From Sphingobium jiangsuense (GTDB lineage: Bacteria > Pseudomonadota > Alphaproteobacteria > Sphingomonadales > Sphingomonadaceae), in contig NZ_JACIDT010000007.1 of the NCBI RefSeq assembly GCF_014196495.1, forward strand, positions 1 to 64,000: a stretch of DNA of 64,000 bases, in the 5' to 3' direction. Under the pieces are notes generated by a model that was given only the letters and a program-made list of their open reading frames with translations, did not search any database and was not told the DNA's origin. The stretch's first letter is position 1; the number at the start of each line of letters is the position of its first letter. Of this stretch, positions 43,300-52,490 are shown piece after piece. The position numbers were made by a program, and so were the translations under genes.

Positions 43300-43453
43300 G
43301 GCGGTTCCAGGCCACGGGCTTCCCTTCGGGCGGAGGCGGACAATCGGCGGAGGGGCGGATGGAAAAACTGTTCATGGACCCGGCGCAGCAGCAAATCGGA
43401 CATTCCCGACGCGCCCCCTTTACACAAGGAAGTCTCCGTCTCAAAGGGGAGGA

Positions 43454-44500
43454 ATGACAGGCGCGTCGAAACATTCGCCCTTGCGCTGGCTTGCCCTGCC
43501 CTGGTGGACCGCCCAGTTGCTGACGGGCGCGAAATCCTTTTGCGACAATCCGCTGATCGGTTCGAAGCGGCTCAACCGCAAGGGGCTGCACCGCGCCCGC
43601 GTCCGCATCGTCCATGCGCTCGCCGCGCTGCGCCGGGCGCGGCTGGGCAAGCGGCTGGAGGCGTCGGAACGGGCGCAGTTCGGGGAACAGGGCTATGTGC
43701 TGGTGCCCGGCTTCCTGCCCGCCGACCAGTTCGCCGCGCTGCGCGAGGCGGTGCTGGCGCGCGTCTCGCCCGCGCGGGAGATGGTGCAGGGCGACGCCAT
43801 CACCCGCCGCATCGCGATCGACGCGGAGATGCTGCGCGACATACCGGCGCTGCGCGCCCTCCTCCGCGCGCCGCGCTGGACCCGGCTGATGCACTATGTC
43901 GCCGGTTTCCGGGTGGAGCCGCTCTATTATATCCAGACCATCCTGACCCACCGGCTCGACGCCCCGGCCGACCCGCAGACCCACCTCCACGCCGACACCT
44001 TCCATCCGACGATGAAGGCCTGGTATTTCCTGACCGACGTGGCGGCGGAGGACGGCCCGCTGACCTATGTGCCGGGCTCGCACCGGCTGACGCCCGAACG
44101 GCTCGCCTGGGAACATGAAAAGGCGCTGGCCGCGCCCGAAGGGGTGGACCGGCTGTCCGCGCGCGGTTCCATGCGCATAGGGGCGGAGGAGCTGCCCCGG
44201 CTCGGCCTGCCCGACCCGGTCGCCTTCACCGTGCCCGCCAATACGCTGGTGGTCGTCGACACCTGCGGCTTCCACGCCCGCGGGCAGGCGCTGCGCCCGT
44301 CGATGCGGATCGAGATCTGGGCCTATAGCCGCCGCAACCCGTTCATCCCGTGGCTGGGCGGGGACATCCTCAGCCTGCCGGGCATCGCCGAGCGGCGCAT
44401 CCCGATGCTCTGGGCGATCCGCGACCGGCTGCGCCGGTGGATCGGCCAGCCCTGGCGGGACGTCGGCAGGATACGCCCCGATTCCGGCGGCCCTTCATAA
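43454..44500 (+). CDS. Phytanoyl-CoA dioxygenase family protein
   Basis: 348 residues, Fe(II)/2-oxoglutarate oxygenase. The iron ligands appear as H-x-D in THLHADTFHP near residue 180 and a distal His in VVDTCGFHARGQ; Arg in SMRIEIWAY is placed to bind oxoglutarate. The start ATG at 43454 follows AAAGGGGAGGA. Its position in the divergent arm of the polysaccharide cluster suggests hydroxylation of a glycan or lipid component, but the substrate is unknown. Confidence 0.85.
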   Translation: MTGASKHSPLRWLALPWWTAQLLTGAKSFCDNPLIGSKRLNRKGLHRARVRIVHALAALRRARLGKRLEASERAQFGEQGYVLVPGFLPADQFAALREAVLARVSPAREMVQGDAITRRIAIDAEMLRDIPALRALLRAPRWTRLMHYVAGFRVEPLYYIQTILTHRLDAPADPQTHLHADTFHPTMKAWYFLTDVAAEDGPLTYVPGSHRLTPERLAWEHEKALAAPEGVDRLSARGSMRIGAEELPRLGLPDPVAFTVPANTLVVVDTCGFHARGQALRPSMRIEIWAYSRRNPFIPWLGGDILSLPGIAERRIPMLWAIRDRLRRWIGQPWRDVGRIRPDSGGPS

Positions 44501-44659
44501 GGCAGATAGTCACAAAAATGACACCGGACGGAAATTTCCGGCAACAAAAATTGCGATGGAGCGTTGCGTTTGTCCGGGGTGATCCGTACCCCCAGGTTGC
44601 GAGCCATCAGGAAAAGATGGATAACGGCCTGTCATTATAGACACAGAAGAAGGGGAACA

Positions 44660-44848
44660 ATGGAAAGACGAGCACGTCATCCATTTCATATCTTTGGCCA
44701 CCGGCGCGCCATTGCGATGAATTTCCATCTGCCCTTTTTCATGAAGCCTCTTTGGGTCGATCGCGGGGAAAGGTTCGGGCAATTCGCGGTTTATCCGCCT
44801 GAAACCCGGTATCATTTACACCGGGCGCCATCGGGGTTTGCGATATGA
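44660..44848 (+). CDS. Candidate small leader protein of the kpsS-like gene
   Basis: 62 codons. ATG at 44660 has a strong ribosome site (AAGGGGAACA) and the stop overlaps the next start as ATGA, the hallmark of translational coupling. The peptide is basic and aromatic (ERRARHPFHIFGHRR, then FHLPFFMKPLWVDRG) with no family I know. Codon use is less GC-biased than its neighbours, so it may instead be part of a promoter or leader region. It sits in the 344-bp gap between the PhyH and KpsS-like genes. Confidence 0.45.
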   Translation: MERRARHPFHIFGHRRAIAMNFHLPFFMKPLWVDRGERFGQFAVYPPETRYHLHRAPSGFAI

Positions 44849-46185
44849 CCATGCCTCTTCCAGCGGCGCGGCAATTTCTGTTCCTCCAGGGCCCTCCGGG
44901 ACCGTTTTTCTGGCTGCTCGGCCAGGAACTGGTGAAGAAGGGCCACGGCATCCACCGGATCAACTTCAACGGCGGCGACCGGGTCGACTGGCCGGGCAAG
45001 GCCGTCAACTACCGGGGCAGCCAGGCGGGCTGGAACCGCTTCTTCGATCATTATATCCGCGACAATGCGATCACCGACATGCTGCTGTTCGGCGACTGCC
45101 GCCCGCTGCACAACGCCGCCCACGGCATGGCCAAGCTGCGCGGCGTGCGCATCCACGTGTTCGAGGAAGGCTATATCCGCCCGCACTGGATCACGATGGA
45201 GCCCGATGGCGTCAACGGCAATTCCACCCTGTCGCGCGATCCCGACTGGCTGATGCAGCAGGCCGAGACGCTGCCGCCGGTGCCGCCGTCCATTCCCATT
45301 ACCGCCAGCTTCAACCGGCGCGCGCGCGATTCCATCCGCTATTATGCGGCCGATTGCCTCACCCGCTGGCAATTCCCGCTCTACCGCTCGCACCGGCCGG
45401 GGTCGCTGCTGGCCGAAGGCGGCGGCTGGCTGCTCAAGTTCGCGCGGGAGCGGATGAACGGCGGGCGCAGGGAAAAATCGCTTCAGGCGGTCGGCAGGAC
45501 GCCCTATTTCCTGTTCCCGCTCCAGCTCAACTCGGATTACCAGATCCGCACCCATTCGCCGTTCAGCAGCATGCGGGACGCGACGCTCTACGTGATGGAA
45601 AGCTTCGCCCTCAACGCCCCGTCCAACACCACGCTGGTCATCAAGGAACATCCGCTCGACTGCAGCTATCGCAGCTGGTTCGGCTATGTCCGCAAGCAGG
45701 CGCGTCGGCTGGGCATAGAGGACAGGGTGATCCACGTCGACGGCGGCGACCTCAAGCACATGGCGCGCAAGAGCCTCGGCATGGTGACCGTGAACAGCAC
45801 GTCGGGCACGCTGGGGCTGGCGGCGGGCACGCCGGTGTTCGTGCTGGGCAGCGCGATCTACGACATTCCCGGCATCACCCATCAGGGGCGGCTCGATCAG
45901 TTCTGGACCGCGCCCACGCCGCCGGAAAAAGCCAGATATGAGGCGTTCCGCCGGGTGCTGCATGCCCGCTGCCTCATTTCGGGCGGCCTTGCGAGCCAGT
46001 CGGCCATCGCCACCCTGATCGAATCCACCCTGACCCGCCTGTTCGAAAATTCCGAAAATCCGGCCCGCCTGCCCCAAAGGGTCGATACGGGCCGGATTCT
46101 CATGGGTCCCGGCCAGAGCCAGGGTCAGGCGGCGGCGGAGGCGGTCGCCGTCTCGGCCTCGCCGCTTTCGTCCACCGGCACCTGA
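44845..46185 (+). CDS. Capsular polysaccharide export/Kdo-transferase protein, KpsS/LipB-like
   Basis: 446 residues. The family opening [36 protein letters not shown], the [15 protein letters not shown] motif, [31 protein letters not shown] and [20 protein letters not shown] match the LipB/KpsS group, which attaches the Kdo linker to a lipid anchor for capsule. Start ATG at 44845. The last 61 bp overlap the convergent ahpF. Confidence 0.88.
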   Translation: MTMPLPAARQFLFLQGPPGPFFWLLGQELVKKGHGIHRINFNGGDRVDWPGKAVNYRGSQAGWNRFFDHYIRDNAITDMLLFGDCRPLHNAAHGMAKLRGVRIHVFEEGYIRPHWITMEPDGVNGNSTLSRDPDWLMQQAETLPPVPPSIPITASFNRRARDSIRYYAADCLTRWQFPLYRSHRPGSLLAEGGGWLLKFARERMNGGRREKSLQAVGRTPYFLFPLQLNSDYQIRTHSPFSSMRDATLYVMESFALNAPSNTTLVIKEHPLDCSYRSWFGYVRKQARRLGIEDRVIHVDGGDLKHMARKSLGMVTVNSTSGTLGLAAGTPVFVLGSAIYDIPGITHQGRLDQFWTAPTPPEKARYEAFRRVLHARCLISGGLASQSAIATLIESTLTRLFENSENPARLPQRVDTGRILMGPGQSQGQAAAEAVAVSASPLSSTGT

Positions 46186-47732
46186 CGGATCAGATAATCG
46201 AAGGCCGACAGCGCCGCTTTCGAGCCTTCGCCCATCGCGATGACGATCTGCTTGTAGGGCGTCGTCGTCGCGTCGCCTGCGGCGAACACACCGGGCATGG
46301 AGGTCGCGCCGCGCACGTCCACCTCGATCTCGCCGCGCTGCGACAGGGCGATGTCGTCCTTCAGCCATTCGGTGTTCGGCACGAGGCCGATCTGGACGAA
46401 GATGCCCTCCAGCTCGACATGGTGCACGTCGCCGCTGTTGCGGTCCTTGTAGCTGAGGCCCGTCACCTTGTCGCCGTCGCCCAGCACCTCGGTCGTCATC
46501 GCCGAGGTGATGACCTTGACGTTCGACAGGCTGCGCAGCTTGCGCTGCAACACCTCGTCGGCGCGGAGCTGGCCGTCGAACTCGATCAGCGTCACATGGG
46601 CGACGATGCCGGCGAGGTCGATCGCCGCCTCGACGCCGCTGTTGCCGCCGCCGATCACCGCGACGCGCTTGCCCTTGAACAGCGGGCCGTCGCAGTGCGG
46701 GCAATAGGCGACGCCGCGATTGCGATAGTCGTCCTCGCCCGGCACGCCCATCTGCCGCCAGCGCGCGCCGGTGGTGAGGATGACCGTCTTGGCCTTCAGC
46801 TTCGCGCCATTCTCCAGCTCGACGCCGATCAGGCCGCCGGGCCTGGCCGCCGGAATCAGCTTCTTCGCCTTCTGAAGGTTCATGATGTCGACATCATATT
46901 CCCTCACATGGGTTTCGAGCGCGGACGCCAGCTTCGGTCCTTCGGTGTGCGGAACGGAGATCAGGTTCTCGATCGCCATGGTATCGAGCACCTGCCCGCC
47001 GAAACGCTCCGCCGCAATGCCGGTGCGGATGCCCTTGCGCGCAGCATAGATCGCCGCCGCCGCGCCCGCCGGGCCGCCGCCGACGACGAGGACATCGAAC
47101 GCCTCCTTCGCGGCGATCTTTTCCGCCGCCTTGGCCGCGGCGCCGGTATCCAGCTTCGCGACGATCTGCGCCAGCTCCATGCGCCCCGAATCGAACAGCT
47201 CGCCGTTCAGATAGACGGTCGGCACCGCCATCACCTTGCGCGCGTCCACCTCTTCCTTGAACAGCGCGCCGTCGATCGCGACATGCTTGATGCGCGGGTT
47301 GAGCACGCTCATCAGGTTGAGGGCCTGCACCACGTCCGGGCAGTTCTGGCACGACAGCGAGAAATAGGTTTCGAAGCTGTAGTCGCCGTCCAGGTCCCGC
47401 ACCTGCTGGAGCAGTTCCGGCGCGGCCTTGGACGGATGGCCGCCCACCTGCAACAGCGCCAGCACCAGCGAGGTGAATTCATGGCCCATCGGAATGCCGG
47501 CGAAGGTCACGCCGATATCCGTGCCCGCCCGGCGGATCAGGAAGGAAGGCTTGCGGGCGTCGGTGCCGGTGCGGACGAAGCTCACCTTGTCGGAAAGGGA
47601 AGCGATATCCTCCAGCAGGCCTGCCAGTTCCGTCGACTTCGCGCCCTCGTCCAGCGAGGCGACCAGTTCGATCGGCTGGGTGATGTTGGTCAGATAGCCT
47701 TTCAGCTGATCCTTCATTGCGGTGTCGAGCAT
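46125..47732 (-). CDS. ahpF: Alkyl hydroperoxide reductase subunit F
   Basis: NADH-dependent flavoprotein that re-reduces AhpC, 535 residues. The N-terminal double thioredoxin fold carries the CQNC disulfide (Cys128, Cys131); the FAD site is [21 protein letters not shown] (from 215), the active CPHC is at 344-347, and the NADH site is [14 protein letters not shown]. Of two adjacent ATGs, the one at 47732 has the better spacing to AGGAGG. Downstream of ahpC on the same strand; convergent with the kpsS-like gene by 61 bp. Confidence 0.96.
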   Translation of the reverse strand: MLDTAMKDQLKGYLTNITQPIELVASLDEGAKSTELAGLLEDIASLSDKVSFVRTGTDARKPSFLIRRAGTDIGVTFAGIPMGHEFTSLVLALLQVGGHPSKAAPELLQQVRDLDGDYSFETYFSLSCQNCPDVVQALNLMSVLNPRIKHVAIDGALFKEEVDARKVMAVPTVYLNGELFDSGRMELAQIVAKLDTGAAAKAAEKIAAKEAFDVLVVGGGPAGAAAAIYAARKGIRTGIAAERFGGQVLDTMAIENLISVPHTEGPKLASALETHVREYDVDIMNLQKAKKLIPAARPGGLIGVELENGAKLKAKTVILTTGARWRQMGVPGEDDYRNRGVAYCPHCDGPLFKGKRVAVIGGGNSGVEAAIDLAGIVAHVTLIEFDGQLRADEVLQRKLRSLSNVKVITSAMTTEVLGDGDKVTGLSYKDRNSGDVHHVELEGIFVQIGLVPNTEWLKDDIALSQRGEIEVDVRGATSMPGVFAAGDATTTPYKQIVIAMGEGSKAALSAFDYLIRQVPVDESGEAETATASAAA

Positions 47733-47763
47733 CATATTCCTCCTGAGCGCCGATTACGGGCGC

Positions 47764-47830
47764 AAAAAAGCCGCCCCTGCCTCCCGCTGCGGGAGGCTGT
47801 TTGCGTGGGCAAAACCGGGCGGCCGGGGCG
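47764..47830 (-). terminator. Intercistronic terminator between ahpC and ahpF
   Basis: On the minus strand, GCCGCCC near the 5' side pairs with GGGGCGGC followed by six T residues; an inner stem CCTCCCGC/GCGGGAGG adds stability. It lies in the 140-bp gap after ahpC. It would let much of the ahpC transcript end before ahpF, giving more peroxidase than reductase. Confidence 0.7.
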
Positions 47831-47872
47831 CGGCGACGCCGGGAAGGCATCGCCGCGCAGGGTTGACGAAAA

Positions 47873-48439
47873 TCAGATCTTGCCGACCAGGTCCAGCGAC
47901 GGGGCAAGGGTCTTTTCACCCTCTTCCCACTTGGCCGGGCAGACTTCGCCGGGGTGAGCGGCGACATATTGCGCGGCCTTCACCTTGCGCAGCAGTTCCG
48001 ACGCGTTGCGGCCGACGCCTTCGCTGGTGATTTCCATCACCTGGATCACGCCCTGCGGATCGACGACGAAGGTGCCGCGATCGGCGAGGCCGACGCCCGG
48101 ACGCATCACGTCGAAATTGTTGGTGAGCGTGCCCGAGGGGTCGCCGATCATCGTGTACTTGATCTTGCCGATCGCCGGCGAGGTGTCGTGCCAGGCCTTG
48201 TGGCTGAAATGCGTGTCGGTCGACACCGAGTAGATCTCGACGCCCAGCTTCTGGAATTCGCCGTAAAGACCGGCGAGGTCCTCAAGCTCGGTCGGGCAGA
48301 CGAAGGTGAAGTCGGCGGGGTAGAAAACGAAGATCGACCAGCCAGCCGCCTTCACGTCGGCATCGGTGACGGTGATGAACTTGCCGTCCTTATAGGCCTG
48401 AGCGGTAAAGGGTTTGATCTCGGTATTGATGACAGCCAT
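47873..48439 (-). CDS. ahpC: Alkyl hydroperoxide reductase subunit C (peroxiredoxin)
   Basis: 2-Cys peroxiredoxin of 188 residues that detoxifies hydrogen peroxide and organic peroxides. Peroxidatic Cys48 is in FTFVCPTE and resolving Cys167 in [10 protein letters not shown]. The start ATG at 48439 follows GGAG. The 240-bp gap upstream separates it from a divergent gene and presumably holds a peroxide-responsive promoter; no clear OxyR site was identified. Confidence 0.97.
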   Translation of the reverse strand: MAVINTEIKPFTAQAYKDGKFITVTDADVKAAGWSIFVFYPADFTFVCPTELEDLAGLYGEFQKLGVEIYSVSTDTHFSHKAWHDTSPAIGKIKYTMIGDPSGTLTNNFDVMRPGVGLADRGTFVVDPQGVIQVMEITSEGVGRNASELLRKVKAAQYVAAHPGEVCPAKWEEGEKTLAPSLDLVGKI

Positions 48440-48679
48440 TTGGGACTCCATTGCTGGCGTGGTTGAAACTGATGCCCTGCTGTTAGCAGCAAGGGATTAA
48501 ATCGTGAAATTACTTTTTTGCGCCACACAGATTGAAAAAAGCGATCATGCGACAGGCCGTGCCTTCTTGTCTGCCAGCCGTTTCGTCAATTCGCGCTCGT
48601 TGTATGGCGTTCATGCAACCTTGCTACACTGGCCTACGTTTTCAAGCCGCTTAATGACAAGAAAATGAAAGGACGCACA

Positions 48680-49003
48680 ATGCGCAAGTTCCCGATGAGC
48701 CGTTCCCTCGCCGTTGCCGTCGCGGCATCGCTGATGGCGCCGGCCCTGCTGGTGCCGGAGGCGGCCGACGCCCGCCCCCGCGCGCACAAGAAACATGCCT
48801 ATAAGGAATGGCGCGGCCGCGACGGGCGCATGTACTGCCGCAAGTCGGACGGCACCACCGGCCTAGTCGTCGGCCTGGCGGGCGGCGCGCTGCTCGGCCG
48901 CGCGGTGGATACGGAAGGCGACCGCGCGATGGGCACGATCCTGGGCGCCGCAGCCGGCGGCCTGATCGGCAAGAGCGTGGATTCCAAGCGCACCTGCCGC
49001 TGA
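48680..49003 (+). CDS. Glycine-zipper 2TM domain protein
   Basis: 107 residues. A signal peptide (FPMSRSLAVAVAASLMAPALLVPEAADA) is followed by a basic region and a glycine-zipper hairpin (TTGLVVGLAGGALLGRAVDTEG, TILGAAAGGLIGKSVDS) that should insert in the envelope membrane. Such proteins resemble outer-membrane lipoproteins like SlyB/RcnB but lack a lipobox here. ATG at 48680 chosen because AAGGA lies six bases ahead; an ATG at 48665 is possible. Confidence 0.8.
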   Translation: MRKFPMSRSLAVAVAASLMAPALLVPEAADARPRAHKKHAYKEWRGRDGRMYCRKSDGTTGLVVGLAGGALLGRAVDTEGDRAMGTILGAAAGGLIGKSVDSKRTCR

Positions 49004-49146
49004 CCGCCGCTCGCCGGCTTCTTCTTTTTGCGGATGACGGGGCGGCGGAGGAATTCGCCGCCCTTTTTAACGGGCACGCCGCTTTGGCGGCCGCATTGCC
49101 GATTTTGCTGGACCTTCGCCCGGCCTTTCTGCATGGAAGCACCGGC

Positions 49147-49222
49147 GCCGGCTTAGCTCAGCTGGTAGAGCACCTGATTTGTAATCAGGGGGTCAGGGGT
49201 TCGAAGCCTCTAGCCGGCACCA
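49147..49222 (+). tRNA. tRNA-Thr (TGT anticodon)
   Basis: 76 nt. The acceptor stem GCCGGCT pairs with AGCCGGC, the D arm is TAGCTCAGCTGGTAGAGC, the anticodon stem-loop ACCTGATTTGTAATCAGG carries TGT, the T arm is AGGGGTTCGAAGCCTCT, and the 3' CCA is encoded. A single transcription unit between two protein genes. Confidence 0.97.
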
Positions 49223-49398
49223 TTTTCCATCATCGCCCATATTCTACCATCGCCGCTTCCGGGAACGGGACTTCCCGTCCAGGCCGCCGCCGCCCCGTCT
49301 TTCCTCCCTCTCCTCCATCGTGCAGCCTTTGCCGCTTCCGCGCGTTCATTGAACCGAAGCCGCCCGAAGCCTGCCGCCATGATGTTGAGGATCGAGAC

Positions 49399-50712
49399 AT
49401 GACCGTTCGCCCCGAAGCGCTTGCCTCCCCATCCGCTCCGCCGGGCCAACCCGCGCCTGCCCTCCTCGCCCGCTTCCGGGCGGTGCGCGCGCGGACGGTC
49501 GATCTGGTCGCGCCGCTTTCCGATGCCGATGCAACCGTCCAGTCGATGCCGGACGCCTCCCCCGCCAAATGGCATCTGGCGCACACCACATGGTTTTTCG
49601 AGAGCTTCGTGCTGCGCGATCATGTGCCGGGCCATGACCTGTACGACGAGCGCTGGCCGTTCCTGTTCAACAGCTATTATGAGGCCGAGGGCGCCCGCCT
49701 CGCCCGGCCGTCACGGGGGATGCTCACCCGACCCTCGCTGGACGAGGTGATCGCCTGGCGCGCCTATGTGGATGCGGCGGTGGAGAGGGCGTGGCCGCAT
49801 CTGCCCACGCGGGCGCGGGATCTGCTCGAACTGGGTTGCCATCATGAAGAGCAGCATCAGGAGTTGCTGCTGACCGACATCCTCCACCTCTTCGCGCAAA
49901 ACCCGCTGCTGCCCGCGATCTGGCCGCGCAAGGCGCGCACGCTGCCGGGCCGGGCGGAACCGCTTCGCTGGATCGCGGGCCGGTCGGGCAGGCACGCCGT
50001 CGGCCATGACGGCGCGGGCTTCGCCTTCGATTGCGAGGGGCCGCGCCATGAGGTGCTGCTGCATCCCCATGCGCTCGCCGACCGGCCCGTCACCAATGGC
50101 GAGTGGCAGGATTTCATCGCCGACGGCGGCTACCGCACGGCCTCGCTCTGGCTGTCGGACGGATGGGCGTGGGTGCAGGCCAACGCCATCGAGGCGCCTG
50201 CCTATTGGCGGCGCGGCGAAGACGGGCTTTTCCGCCAATGCTTCGGCCTCGACGGGCCGCGGCAGATCGATCCCGCCGCGCCGGTCTGCCATGTCAGCTA
50301 TTATGAGGCCGACGCCTTCGCCCAATGGGCGGGCGCGCGCCTGCCGACCGAGGAAGAATGGGAGGCTGCCGCCGCGCGCCTCGACCCCGCGCAGGGCCAT
50401 TTCCTCGACGAGGCCGGTCCGGTTCACCCGCGCCCCTGCCTAGCCCCCTCTTCCCGGCCCGGCGAAGGACCACGGCAGATGTTCGGCGACGTGTGGGAAT
50501 GGACCCGCTCGGCCTATCTGCCCTATCCCGGCTTCACCCCCGCCAGCGGAGCGGTGGGCGAATATAACGGCAAGTTCATGTCCGGCCAGTTCGTGCTGAA
50601 GGGCGGCAGCTGCGCAACCCCGCGCGGCCATGCGCGCGCCAGCTACCGCAATTTCTTCTACCCCCATCAGCGTTGGCAGTTCACCGGCGTCCGCCTTGCG
50701 AGGGACGCCTGA
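49399..50712 (+). CDS. egtB: Ergothioneine biosynthesis protein EgtB
   Basis: Non-haem iron sulfoxide synthase that joins hercynine to cysteine or gamma-glutamylcysteine using oxygen. 437 residues: a DinB-like domain with the iron histidines (KWHLAHTTWFFES and GCHHEEQHQELLLTDILH) and a C-terminal formylglycine-generating-enzyme fold (PVTNGEWQDFIADGGY, VSYYEADAFAQWAGARLPTEEEWE, FGDVWEWTRSAYLPYPGF, KGGSCATPRGHARASYRNFF). ATG at 49399 after GAGGATCG. Two bases separate it from egtD. Confidence 0.94.
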   Translation: MTVRPEALASPSAPPGQPAPALLARFRAVRARTVDLVAPLSDADATVQSMPDASPAKWHLAHTTWFFESFVLRDHVPGHDLYDERWPFLFNSYYEAEGARLARPSRGMLTRPSLDEVIAWRAYVDAAVERAWPHLPTRARDLLELGCHHEEQHQELLLTDILHLFAQNPLLPAIWPRKARTLPGRAEPLRWIAGRSGRHAVGHDGAGFAFDCEGPRHEVLLHPHALADRPVTNGEWQDFIADGGYRTASLWLSDGWAWVQANAIEAPAYWRRGEDGLFRQCFGLDGPRQIDPAAPVCHVSYYEADAFAQWAGARLPTEEEWEAAAARLDPAQGHFLDEAGPVHPRPCLAPSSRPGEGPRQMFGDVWEWTRSAYLPYPGFTPASGAVGEYNGKFMSGQFVLKGGSCATPRGHARASYRNFFYPHQRWQFTGVRLARDA

Positions 50713-50714
50713 CC

Positions 50715-51692
50715 ATGTTGCTGGAGACGGACCGCTCGCTGCCGCCCTCCGGCTTCGACCCGGCCTTCCGCGCCGATGTGCTGGCCGGGCTGTCGGCCGC
50801 GCAGAAGGCCGTCCCGGCGCGCTGGCTATACGACCGGCGCGGGTCGGAGCTGTTCGAGGAGATCACCCGGCTGCCCGAATATTATCCGACGCGCACGGAA
50901 ACCGCGCTGCTGGGGGAACATGCGGGCGCGGTGGCGGGGATCGCGGGGCAAGGTCGCGCGGTGGTGGAGTTCGGCTCCGGCTCCTCGGCCAAGACGCCGC
51001 TGCTGCTCGCGGCGATGGACCCGGCCTGCTATGTGCCGATCGACATATCCGGCGAATATCTGCTGCATTCGGCAAGGGCGCTGGCCTCCCGCTTCCCGGC
51101 GTTGCCGGTCTGGCCTGTCGAGGCGGATTTCACCAGGCCGGTCGCCCTGCCCGCCCGGATCGGCGAGGCGCCGCGCCTCGGCTTCTTTCCCGGATCGACC
51201 ATCGGCAACCTTTCCGCCCGCTCCGCAGTGGACCTGTTGCGGACCATCGCCGCGACACTCGGCCATGGCGCGCTGCTGCTGATCGGCATGGACCGGGTGA
51301 AGGACCGGGAGGAACTGCTGCGCGCCTATGACGACGCGCAGGGGGTCACCGCCGCCTTCAACCTCAACCTGCTGACCCGCATCAACCGCGAGCTGGGGGC
51401 GGACATCGATGTCGCCGCCTTCCGCCACCGGGTCGTCTGGAACGATCCGGAGGCGCGCATCGAAATGCATCTGGAAGCGCGGCGGGACATGCGCTTCACG
51501 ATCGGCGGCCGGTCGTTCGCGATGAGGGCGGGCGAGACCATCCACACCGAGAACAGCCATAAATACAGCGCCCGCTCGGCCCGGCTGCTGCTCGCCACCG
51601 GGGGGTGGAGCATGCTGCGCGAATGGACCGACCCGGCGGGGCGCTTCGCCCTACTGCTCGCCGAGGCGCGGCCGCCGGTCCCCGCGCCCTGA
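50715..51692 (+). CDS. egtD: L-histidine N-alpha-methyltransferase EgtD
   Basis: Trimethylates histidine to hercynine, the first ergothioneine step. 325 residues. Signatures: ARWLYDRRGSELFEEITRLPEYYPTRTETALL, VVEFGSGSSAKTPLLL (SAM site), YVPIDISGEYL, FFPGSTIGNLS, and the C-terminal RIEMHLEARRDM and IHTENSHKYS substrate region. Start ATG at 50715. It forms a two-gene operon with egtB; egtA, egtC and egtE are not present here. Confidence 0.95.
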   Translation: MLLETDRSLPPSGFDPAFRADVLAGLSAAQKAVPARWLYDRRGSELFEEITRLPEYYPTRTETALLGEHAGAVAGIAGQGRAVVEFGSGSSAKTPLLLAAMDPACYVPIDISGEYLLHSARALASRFPALPVWPVEADFTRPVALPARIGEAPRLGFFPGSTIGNLSARSAVDLLRTIAATLGHGALLLIGMDRVKDREELLRAYDDAQGVTAAFNLNLLTRINRELGADIDVAAFRHRVVWNDPEARIEMHLEARRDMRFTIGGRSFAMRAGETIHTENSHKYSARSARLLLATGGWSMLREWTDPAGRFALLLAEARPPVPAP

Positions 51693-51701
51693 CCATCGCG
51701 A

Positions 51702-52490
51702 TCAGACGGGCCGCCGCCCCCGCCTCACCATCTCCTCGATCCAGCCGAGCAGCAGATAGTTGTAGGCGCGGCGGTGCCCTTCGTCACGCAATGCATGGTC
51801 AGCGCCCTTCAACATGCGATAGCTCAGCGAATTGCTGCGCTGGAAGGCGGCCATGAAGGAACTGATCGTCGTGTGCGGGACATAATCGTCATGCTCCGAT
51901 TCGACGATCAGCACGTCGCCGGTGAACGCCTCGCAGGCGGCCAGCGCCTTGTCCTGATAGCCGGTGCGGAAATGGCGGCGGTAGGAGGATATGTCCTCGC
52001 GCGATAGCAGCGCCTTGGGCACGTCCCAGTGGCTGTCGGGATAGAGCGCGGGCACCCGCAGCGCCAGCCACGCGACCGGCCGGTGCGCGGTCAGCAGCGC
52101 AGCGAGATAGCCGCCATAGCTCGTCCCCACCACGGCGATCGCGGACGGATCGACCTGATCCTGCGCGGCGAGGAAATCATAGGCGGCGATCACGTCGGCC
52201 AGCCCGTCGGAGCGGGTGACGCTGTTGCGCTCGTCCTTGTGGCGGGCATGGCCGCGCAGATCGAAGGTGAAGCAGATGCAGCCCAGCTGCGCGATCTCCT
52301 CCGCCCGGACGAGATCCTGCTGCTGCGTCCCGCCCCAGCCGTGGATGAACAGCACGCCGGGAATGAGCTTCGCGGGCGACAGCAATGTGCCATCCAGCTG
52401 CTCCCCGTCGACCCGGATCGTCACCTGCCCGCGTCCCTGCCCCTGGGCCTGCCCCCGCCCCTGCCCATATTCCATCGGCTCCACCCTCAT
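51702..52490 (-). CDS. Alpha/beta hydrolase, dienelactone-hydrolase-like
   Basis: 262 residues. The nucleophile elbow GTSYGG, oxyanion HGWGGT, acid Asp in IVESEHDDYVP and His in KGADHALRDEG complete a Ser-Asp-His triad. The N-terminus contains a low-complexity GQGRGQAQGQGRGQ run of unknown meaning. It starts with an ATGA overlap on the DUF3182 gene, so the two are an operon. Substrate unknown. Convergent with egtD, 9 bp apart. Confidence 0.85.
   Translation of the reverse strand: MRVEPMEYGQGRGQAQGQGRGQVTIRVDGEQLDGTLLSPAKLIPGVLFIHGWGGTQQQDLVRAEEIAQLGCICFTFDLRGHARHKDERNSVTRSDGLADVIAAYDFLAAQDQVDPSAIAVVGTSYGGYLAALLTAHRPVAWLALRVPALYPDSHWDVPKALLSREDISSYRRHFRTGYQDKALAACEAFTGDVLIVESEHDDYVPHTTISSFMAAFQRSNSLSYRMLKGADHALRDEGHRRAYNYLLLGWIEEMVRRGRRPV

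Noticed and set aside
49004..49398. Integration site at tRNA-Thr
   Set aside because: No integrase, no direct repeat of the tRNA 3' end nearby and ordinary genes on both sides.
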